Assembly (NCBI GenBank): GCA_964406345.1
Contig: CAYORK010000015.1
Coordinates: forward strand, 1 to 27,422
From: SYAN01 sp964406345
GTDB lineage: Bacteria > Actinomycetota > Actinomycetes > Nanopelagicales > Nanopelagicaceae
DNA length: 27,422 bases
Direction: 5' to 3'
The notes under the pieces are model-generated. The model did no database searches and was not told the DNA's origin. It saw nothing but the letters and a program-made list of their open reading frames with translations. Every line of letters starts with the position of its first letter. Position 1 is the first letter of the stretch. Below, in pieces: positions 22,729-27,422 of the stretch. The translations under genes and the position numbers were made by a program.

Positions 22729-23253
22729 GTGGATTTTGAAGTAGAACTCAAGGCAGGAAAGCCCAATTCCCTTGGCAACACATTGAAGGTCGTGAAGTTC
22801 GTAGAGGGACATCCAACCTCCTTCAAAACGCTCACACGACTTCTTCTCCATAGGGATCCGATAATCGCGATGCGGGCGATGAATGCCGTGAAGAGGTTGA
22901 TCAGGGCGGACCATGAATTCTTCCTCGATCACAAGAGGGATTTTCTCTATTCCTTCTCCAAGTCAAAGGCGAGTGTGGTGAGACTTGGATTGATCACGAT
23001 CTACTTCGATTTTGGCAAGCATCTCACTGAGGTTGAGTCAAGCAAGGTGAAGACACTTACCCTCTCCTGGATGAAGGAGGCCTCTGATTGGATGGTCTTG
23101 GTTCAGGGTTTGAAGTTGTTGGAGAGACTGGCGACGAAGGACAAAACCTTGCAAAAGGATCTCCTGAAGTTGGCTCGCTCCCTCGTGAAAGATGAGCGAA
23201 AGGCGGTCTCCGGTAAGGCGCTGAAAGTCGTGGCTAGGTACTCATCACGTTGA
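22729..23253 (+). CDS. HEAT-repeat-like protein of unknown function
   Basis: 174 residues, not assigned to a named gene. The sequence is almost entirely helical and looks like four to five HEAT/ARM-type repeats: SFKTLTRLLLHRDPIIAMRA, then SKASVVRLGLITIYFDFGK, then SDWMVLVQGLKLLERLATK, then ARSLVKDERKAVSGKALKV. The C-terminus is strongly basic. No signal peptide or catalytic motif. GTG 22729 has AAGG 7 nt upstream and lies 26 nt after tRNA-Val(UAC); tRNA-Val(CAC) follows 48 nt after its stop. Lys/Arg-rich HEAT proteins often bind DNA or protein (the AlkD glycosylases are one such group), but no such function can be claimed. Confidence 0.75.
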   Translation: MDFEVELKAGKPNSLGNTLKVVKFVEGHPTSFKTLTRLLLHRDPIIAMRAMNAVKRLIRADHEFFLDHKRDFLYSFSKSKASVVRLGLITIYFDFGKHLTEVESSKVKTLTLSWMKEASDWMVLVQGLKLLERLATKDKTLQKDLLKLARSLVKDERKAVSGKALKVVARYSSR

Positions 23254-23282
23254 TTTGAGCAGATGATCAAGTGACTCTCTCG

Positions 23283-23288
23283 TATACT
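23283..23288 (+). promoter_or_regulatory. -10 element TATACT of the tRNA-Val(CAC) / cytochrome b5 transcript
   Basis: Strong TATACT hexamer 13 nt before the tRNA 5' end. A clear -35 at 16-18 nt is not seen. It likely also drives the DUF2231-cytochrome b5 gene, since nothing separates the two. Confidence 0.5.
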
Positions 23289-23301
23289 TCAGCGAAGTCT
23301 T

Positions 23302-23373
<72 letters not shown>

Positions 23374-23374
23374 C

Positions 23375-24148
23375 GTGAAGAAATACATCAGCGTCAGTCT
23401 TACCTCAATCGTTGTTCTTCTCGTCGCCTTGCTCTTGCCTTACGGCACCTGGGCCTCGATAGGAGATCTGCCGGCGCACCCATTGGTTGTTCATGCAGTA
23501 GTGATCCTCCTGCCATTGGTGGCCCTTGGGCTCCTCATCGGCTCATGGAAAGCCACTCTCTTCGAGCGGTTTCATCTTGTTGCGATCGTCTCGACATCAG
23601 TGACGACTCTCGCAGTTGTGGTCGCAAAGTCCTCGGGAGATTCGCTCTCGGCCGCAGTGGGGTTACCTGAAGAACATGCCGAGTGGGGCAACAACCTTGT
23701 CCCCCTTGCTCTTGCCCTCGTCGGAACGACGATTCTCCTTGCCTTCTTCACTGTTTATTGGAGAGTACGCATCCTCGTACTCGTATTTCGCCCGGTCATG
23801 GCCGTACTAAGCGTTGCGGCTATTGGCATGACGATCCTGGTCGGACACTCGGGCGCAGAATCAGTCTGGAAAGACCAATATGCATCCGCCAAGGTCCCTC
23901 TTGCTCTTGGTCTCGATGATTACACCCGAGAGGAAGTTGCTCGCCACAACACTGCGACGGATTGTTGGACCATCGTCGATGGCTTCGTCTATGACGTGAC
24001 GAGTTTCGCTCGAAGGCATCCTGGTGGCACAGAGAACATAGAGAAGATGTGTGGCGTCAATGCTTCAGAGGACTATCTCGATGAGCACGATGGGCAAAGA
24101 GAGCCGAAAGAATGGCTCGAGACCTTGAAGATAGGTCGACTCAAGTAG
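23375..24148 (+). CDS. DUF2231 membrane domain fused to a cytochrome b5-like haem-binding domain
   Basis: 257 residues. About five transmembrane helices (5-27, 37-58, 68-84, 108-128, 135-156) form a DUF2231-like domain, with LPAHPLVVHAVVILLPLVAL and the closing LVGHSGAESVWKDQYA. Residues 182-255 are a cytochrome b5 domain: YTREEVARHNTATDCWTIVD, VYDVTSFARRHPGGTENI with haem ligand H215, and H238 in DYLDEHDGQ as the probable second ligand. Which side of the membrane the haem domain faces is uncertain. An electron-transfer role at the membrane is likely, partner unknown. The GTG start is 1 nt after the tRNA-Val(CAC) discriminator base, with no room for a ribosome site. Convergent with the TipAS-like gene (16 nt). 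Confidence 0.88.
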   Translation: MKKYISVSLTSIVVLLVALLLPYGTWASIGDLPAHPLVVHAVVILLPLVALGLLIGSWKATLFERFHLVAIVSTSVTTLAVVVAKSSGDSLSAAVGLPEEHAEWGNNLVPLALALVGTTILLAFFTVYWRVRILVLVFRPVMAVLSVAAIGMTILVGHSGAESVWKDQYASAKVPLALGLDDYTREEVARHNTATDCWTIVDGFVYDVTSFARRHPGGTENIEKMCGVNASEDYLDEHDGQREPKEWLETLKIGRLK

Positions 24149-24164
24149 TCGCCTTGCCTTGAAG

Positions 24165-24500
24165 TCACTCTAGATTCTCGTCGGCCCAACTCACAATAGC
24201 GTCATAGTGGTACTGACCCAGTCCTTCGGCGACTGACTCATAGGAGTCGCGATATGGTGACGGCAAGATGTAGCTCAATGCAAGTGACTTGTAGGCCTCA
24301 CGAGTCGGCTTCCAGAATCGACTACAGAACTCGTAATGCTCTTTGACGATTGCCTGCACGGAAGGATCTTCCGGGGAAGTTCCAGCCTTCATGTGATCAG
24401 CCATCGCCTCCGTGATCGATCCAAACTCGGCGGTGAATTGGCGGTTCTCTTCCTCACTGAAATCGTTTTGGAATTGCTCTGAGTGGATTCCGAACTTCAC
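24165..24500 (-). CDS. Stand-alone TipAS-like antibiotic-recognition domain protein
   Basis: 111 residues, all helical. The pattern fits the TipAS domain, the drug-binding half of the thiostrepton-responsive regulator TipAL: FGSITEAMADHMKAGTSPED, VQAIVKEHYEFCSRFWKPT, and the closing YESVAEGLGQYHYDAIVSWA (usual form: y...pGla.y...Ai..y). No MerR DNA-binding domain is attached, so it would act as a free ligand binder, like TipAS made from the internal start of tipA. One Cys (EFCSRF) is in the middle, where some TipAS-type proteins bind thiopeptides. The start is GTG 24500, with TACTCT ending 6 nt upstream and no Shine-Dalgarno. Divergent from a flavin reductase gene. The family call is moderate to good; the ligand is unknown. 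Confidence 0.8.
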   Translation of the reverse strand: MKFGIHSEQFQNDFSEEENRQFTAEFGSITEAMADHMKAGTSPEDPSVQAIVKEHYEFCSRFWKPTREAYKSLALSYILPSPYRDSYESVAEGLGQYHYDAIVSWADENLE

Positions 24501-24504
24501 AATC

Positions 24505-24540
24505 TCAGAGTATCAATCAGAGTATCAATCAGAGTATCAA
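24505..24540 (-). repeat. Three perfect 12-bp tandem repeats carrying -10 elements of the TipAS-like gene
   Basis: Unit TCAGAGTATCAA on the plus strand, TTGATACTCTGA on the minus strand. Each minus-strand unit holds an extended -10 motif TGATACTCT; the copy nearest the gene ends its TACTCT (24512-24507) 6 nt before the GTG. The other two copies place identical hexamers 12 and 24 bp further upstream. Confidence 0.85.
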
Positions 24541-24552
24541 GATGCCCTGGAG

Positions 24553-24581
24553 TTGACCCCTAGGTGCTTTGCACCTTTACT
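24553..24581 (+). promoter_or_regulatory. Leaderless promoter of the flavin reductase gene with an operator-like inverted repeat in the spacer
   Basis: TTGACC (24553-24558), 17-nt spacer, TTTACT (24576-24581), then 6 nt to ATG 24588. Between the two hexamers, AGGTGC-TTT-GCACCT (24562-24576) is a perfect 6-bp inverted repeat that overlaps the first base of the -10, a classic repressor position. Confidence 0.55.
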
Positions 24582-24587
24582 AGTCCC

Positions 24588-25094
24588 ATGTCCGAAGAAT
24601 CCGGCGTGATCGATTCACAAGCCTTTCGCAAAGTGATGGCGACTTGGCCCACCGGTGTCTCCATCATCACCTGCATGACGAGTGAGAAGAATCCAGTAGG
24701 AATCCTCTGCAACTCGCTTACATCCATTTCACTGGTAAGGAAGTTGCTCCTCTGGACTGTCGATCACAATTCGGGAAGCTACTCCCATTGGGTCAAGGCG
24801 GAGAGTTGGGCCGTTCACTTCCTCGCCGACGATCAACAAGGATTGATTGAACGTTTCGCTCGTAAAGGCGTCCCCGATAAATTTGAGGGTCTTGAGTACA
24901 AGGTCTCCGACTTCGGCACTCCCGTACTTGATGGGGTGGTGGGAAGGCTTGAGTGCCGCACGACGGATCGCTTCGAGACCTTCGACCATACGATCATCCT
25001 CGGTGAGGTCATTGCAATGTCTTCGAGCGAGAAGGAACCGATGATCTTCGCTTACAGCAAGTTTCATCAGGGCCCGAAGCGGGATACCAAGTAG
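24588..25094 (+). CDS. Flavin reductase-like FMN-binding protein
   Basis: 168-residue split-barrel flavoprotein of the flavin:NAD(P)H oxidoreductase type that supplies reduced FMN to a partner monooxygenase. Recognisable parts: FRKVMATWPTGVSIITC (the fatGVxvvT motif), GILCNSLTSISL (the flavin-contact G-x-x-x-N-S-x-x-S-x-S-L), the Q-x-L-I-E-R-F-A segment, GTPVLDGVVGRLECRT, and FDHTIILGEVIAM (the gDHxixxGxV strand). The usual SLxPPL is SLVRKLLL. No oxygenase gene is adjacent. ATG 24588 is chosen over upstream in-frame TTG codons because a full promoter ends 6 nt before it. Divergent from the TipAS-like gene; convergent with the malic enzyme gene. Confidence 0.9.
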   Translation: MSEESGVIDSQAFRKVMATWPTGVSIITCMTSEKNPVGILCNSLTSISLVRKLLLWTVDHNSGSYSHWVKAESWAVHFLADDQQGLIERFARKGVPDKFEGLEYKVSDFGTPVLDGVVGRLECRTTDRFETFDHTIILGEVIAMSSSEKEPMIFAYSKFHQGPKRDTK

Positions 25095-25124
25095 GAGCTT
25101 CGGAGAGCGAGAGAAGTGGCTCCT
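25094..25124. terminator. Possible terminator between flavin reductase and malic enzyme genes
   Basis: AGGAG-CTTC pairs with GAAG-(TGG)-CTCCT across an 11-nt loop, in the 29-nt space between convergent genes. A bulge and the lack of a T-tract keep confidence low. Confidence 0.25.
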
Positions 25125-26506
25125 TAGGAAGAAGTGCTGTGGGAACGAACTGCTTCGGCGACTGCCTTGACCACATTGGCGTCAAAGACGCTCGGCACGA
25201 TGAACGATGCATTGAGCTGTGACTCGTTGACACATGATGCAATCGCATCCGCACAGGCCACGAGGATCTCATCGGTCACTTGCTTCGCACCGGCATCGAG
25301 AAGCCCGCGGAAGATTCCCGGGAAAGCCAGGACATTGTTGATCTGGTTCGGTTGATCGCTGCGACCCGTTGCAACGACTGTTGCATGCTTGCGAGCAAGA
25401 GTCGGGTCGATCTCAGGATCAGGATTGGCAAGGGCGAAGATGATCGATCCCCTAGCCATCGAAGCCACATCTGCTTCACTCAGCACATTCGGGACGCTGA
25501 CACCAATGAAGATGTCTGCATCCTTCATCGCCTCAGAGAGCGTCCCTGAGAAGTTGGTCGGGTTGCATTGATCGATGAACCATTGCCGCATCTCATTCGA
25601 TGCCTGCCGGTTCCTGTCGATGACTCCATTCTTGTCGAAACCAATGATGTTCTTTGCTCCAGCCAAGATGAGCAGCCGTGCAATGGCGGTACCTGCTGCA
25701 CCGGCCCCATTGAGGATGATCTTGGTACTAGCGAGATCCTTTTTGACGAGCTTGAGGGCATTACGAAGTGCGGCCAGGACGACGACTGCGGTGCCATGTT
25801 GATCGTCGTGGAAGACAGGGATGTCAAGAAGTTCTCGAAGTCGCGCCTCGATCTCGAAGCATCGTGGAGCCGAGATATCTTCGAGGTTGATCCCACCATA
25901 GACAGGTGCGATCAATTGAACAGTACGGACGATCTCATCGACATCCTGGGTGTCTAGGCACACCGGCCAAGCATCGACATCAGCGAATCGCTTGAAGAGC
26001 GCAGCCTTTCCTTCCATCACAGGTAGTGCCGCTTCCGGACCAAGGTTTCCAAGACCGAGCACCGCTGAGCCATCCGTGACAACGGCAACTGTGTTTCGTT
26101 TGATCGTAAGTCGGCGAGCATCGCTCTTATCCTTAGCAATCGCCTGACAAATCCGCGCAACTCCAGGCGTATAAGCACGCGAGAGATCGTCACGATTCTT
26201 CAACGGGACCTTGGAATTGACCTCAAGCTTTCCGCCGAGGTGAAGCAAGAAGGTGCGGTCGGAGACTTTGCGAACAGTAAGGACGGGGGAGGCGCTGAGC
26301 GCTGCCGTCACTTTCTCAGCATGTTCTTGATTGACGGTATTGCAACTGACGTCGATGACGACGACTTCGAGTTGGGAGTCGACGACATCGATCGCTGTGA
26401 CTGCTCCACCTTCGCGGGAGATGATGGTGCTGATCTCTGCAACGGGTTGGAACTCAGGCTTACCTTCGATCCTTATCGTGATCGCATATCCGGGGGAAGT
26501 GTTCAT
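25124..26506 (-). CDS. NAD(P)-dependent malic enzyme with N-terminal ACT domain
   Basis: Oxidative decarboxylation of malate to pyruvate with NAD(P)H and CO2. The 460-residue protein starts with an ACT-like ligand-binding domain (about 6-80), then the catalytic part: Y112 (SRAYTPGVA), the general-base Lys region (GKAALFKRFADVDAWPVCLD), the metal site LEDISAPRCFEIE and HDDQHGTAVV, the Rossmann motif LNGAGAAGTAIARLL, and ALANPDPEI. This is the prokaryotic short form, about 400 residues plus ACT. ATG 26506 has AAGAGAAG immediately upstream. It follows upp by 15 nt on the same strand and is probably co-transcribed with it. The ACT domain suggests allosteric control, perhaps by an amino acid. Confidence 0.95.
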   Translation of the reverse strand: MNTSPGYAITIRIEGKPEFQPVAEISTIISREGGAVTAIDVVDSQLEVVVIDVSCNTVNQEHAEKVTAALSASPVLTVRKVSDRTFLLHLGGKLEVNSKVPLKNRDDLSRAYTPGVARICQAIAKDKSDARRLTIKRNTVAVVTDGSAVLGLGNLGPEAALPVMEGKAALFKRFADVDAWPVCLDTQDVDEIVRTVQLIAPVYGGINLEDISAPRCFEIEARLRELLDIPVFHDDQHGTAVVVLAALRNALKLVKKDLASTKIILNGAGAAGTAIARLLILAGAKNIIGFDKNGVIDRNRQASNEMRQWFIDQCNPTNFSGTLSEAMKDADIFIGVSVPNVLSEADVASMARGSIIFALANPDPEIDPTLARKHATVVATGRSDQPNQINNVLAFPGIFRGLLDAGAKQVTDEILVACADAIASCVNESQLNASFIVPSVFDANVVKAVAEAVRSHSTSS

Positions 26507-26521
26507 CTTCTCTTGCTGCTC

Positions 26522-27160
26522 CTAGACCACTCCATAGAGGCGGTCACCAGCATCACCAAGACCCGGGACGATGTAGCCATGTTCGTTGAGTTTCTCATCC
26601 ATCGCACCAGTGACGATCGTGATGGGGAAGTCGGAACCTTCGAATGCTCGCTCCACAGTTGCGACTCCCTCAGGTGCTGAGAGAAGACAGATCGCTGTGA
26701 TGTCTTGCGCACCTCGCTCGATCAAGTAATTGAAGGCTGCAACGAGAGTTCCGCCGGTCGCGAGCATGGGATCAAGAACGTAACACTGCCGGCCACTGAG
26801 ATCCTCCGGTAAGCGATTCGCATATGTGGATGCTTGTAGCGTCTTCTCGTCTCTGACCATGCCGAGGAATCCGACATCAGCACTTGGGATCACTCGCATC
26901 ATTCCTTCGAGCATCCCGAGTCCGGCGCGGAGGATTGGTACGACTACTGGTCTTGGTAGCGAGAGGATCGCGCCACGAGTCTTCGTTACCGGGGTCTCGA
27001 TGTCGACGGGATGGATCTTCACATCACGCGTCGCCTCATAAGCCAGGAGCGTGACGAGTTCCTCGACGAGGTGACGGAAGACCTGCGAATTGGTCTCCTT
27101 GTCACGCAAGACGGTGAGTTTGTGGGTGATCAAGGGATGGTTCGCGACATGTACGCGCAT
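26522..27160 (-). CDS. upp: Uracil phosphoribosyltransferase
   Basis: Salvages uracil with PRPP to UMP in the cytoplasm. The product is 212 residues from ATG 27160 (MRVHVANHPLITHKLTVLRD), the expected N-terminus of the family. Landmarks: VVVPILRAGLGMLEGM, the PRPP loop VLDPMLATGGTLV, and the C-terminal uracil site EHGYIVPGLGDAGDRLYG. Seven extra residues are possible from ATG 27181 but are not typical. Minus-strand TAAAGT (27174-27169) lies 8 nt before ATG 27160 without a Shine-Dalgarno. Divergent from tadA; followed by the malic enzyme gene after 15 nt. Confidence 0.97.
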   Translation of the reverse strand: MRVHVANHPLITHKLTVLRDKETNSQVFRHLVEELVTLLAYEATRDVKIHPVDIETPVTKTRGAILSLPRPVVVPILRAGLGMLEGMMRVIPSADVGFLGMVRDEKTLQASTYANRLPEDLSGRQCYVLDPMLATGGTLVAAFNYLIERGAQDITAICLLSAPEGVATVERAFEGSDFPITIVTGAMDEKLNEHGYIVPGLGDAGDRLYGVV

Positions 27161-27225
27161 AGGAGCGCACTTTACTCGCATCGCGGGACGACGCTAAAGC
27201 CTCAGCTTTGCGAGAAGATGGGTCC

Positions 27226-27422
27226 GTGAATCACAGTGATGCGATGGCCATCGCGCTCGAACAGGCCCGTTTCTCCTCTGAGGCTTCCGGTGATGTCCCC
27301 GTTGGAGCCGTCGTCCTGGATTCAAAGGGTCGATTAGTGGGAATTGGCAGTAACCGGAGAGAGTTGCTCAAGGATCCAGTCGGTCACGCGGAGATCGTCG
27401 CAATCAAGTCTGCAGCAAGAGC
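27226..27422 (+). CDS. tadA: tRNA-adenosine deaminase TadA, N-terminal part (truncated by window edge)
   Basis: Deaminates A34 to inosine in tRNA-Arg(ACG). The 65 visible residues contain the deaminase start AMAIALEQARFSS, DVPVGAVVLDSKGRLVGIG, and the zinc/proton-shuttle motif HAEIVAI (H-A-E); the PCxxC part lies beyond the edge. The start is GTG 27226, with GAAGAT ending 6 nt upstream, the same hexamer and spacing as at aceE. Upp and tadA are also near neighbours in other actinobacteria. A nucleoside/cytosine deaminase is the only serious alternative. Confidence 0.9.
   Translation, partial: MNHSDAMAIALEQARFSSEASGDVPVGAVVLDSKGRLVGIGSNRRELLKDPVGHAEIVAIKSAAR

Overview
The window looks like a piece of a draft or metagenome-assembled actinobacterial chromosome. 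It contains three runs of exactly 100 N (2858-2957, 8089-8188, 19268-19367), the usual placeholder for scaffold gaps of unknown size. Evidence for Actinomycetota: a homodimeric AceE pyruvate dehydrogenase beside DUF3052 and AhpE-like genes, GlgE maltosyltransferase, MurA with Asp in place of the catalytic Cys, a small CPGC...HWHxxC 'ATP/GTP-binding' protein, DUF4032, and gene order recalling two Mycobacterium tuberculosis neighbourhoods (atpD-atpC...pduO-murA...thioredoxin/TPR-glgB-glgE, and aceE-DUF3052-ahpE). Moderate GC and compact spacing suggest a small free-living, possibly aquatic, actinobacterium, but the lineage cannot be fixed from this sequence alone.

Layout. 1-1821: end of the ATP synthase operon (atpD C-terminus, short atpC), then an exported protein with an I78-like inhibitor domain. 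1890-3741: a divergent regulatory island with an OmpR-type regulator lacking the phospho-acceptor Asp and a LuxR-type regulator, separated by about 410 nt holding a palindrome and an 11-bp tandem array broken by gap 1. 3785-5732: divergent murA and cobalamin adenosyltransferase. 5722-8088 (minus): ABC exporter ATPase and permease, a secreted protein and a small membrane protein in one tight operon, with the ATPase start lost in gap 2. 8204-11783: small zinc-binding protein, aldehyde dehydrogenase divergent from an alpha/beta hydrolase, and an AI-2E family permease. 11840-15402: DUF4032 kinase-like protein, CnoX/YbbN-like protein, MFS transporter. 15415-21574 (minus): aceE-glgE-glgB operon with gap 3 inside aceE. 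21673-24148: DUF3052, AhpE-like peroxiredoxin, tRNA-Val(UAC), HEAT-like protein, tRNA-Val(CAC), DUF2231-cytochrome b5 fusion. 24165-25094: divergent TipAS-like protein and flavin reductase. 25124-27422: upp-malic enzyme operon (minus) and the start of tadA.

How the genes work together: the housekeeping content is energy and carbon flow (ATP synthase, pyruvate dehydrogenase, malic enzyme, alpha-glucan synthesis), wall precursor synthesis, cobalamin activation, and pyrimidine/tRNA salvage and modification. The most notable non-coding signal is a recurrent start architecture: at about eleven genes a -10-like hexamer (often TANNNT) ends 5-8 nt, most often exactly 6 nt, before an ATG or GTG with no convincing Shine-Dalgarno, pointing to widespread leaderless transcription. 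It includes one bidirectional promoter, one promoter whose -10 is triplicated by a 12-bp tandem repeat, and a case where the start codon lies 1 nt after a tRNA.
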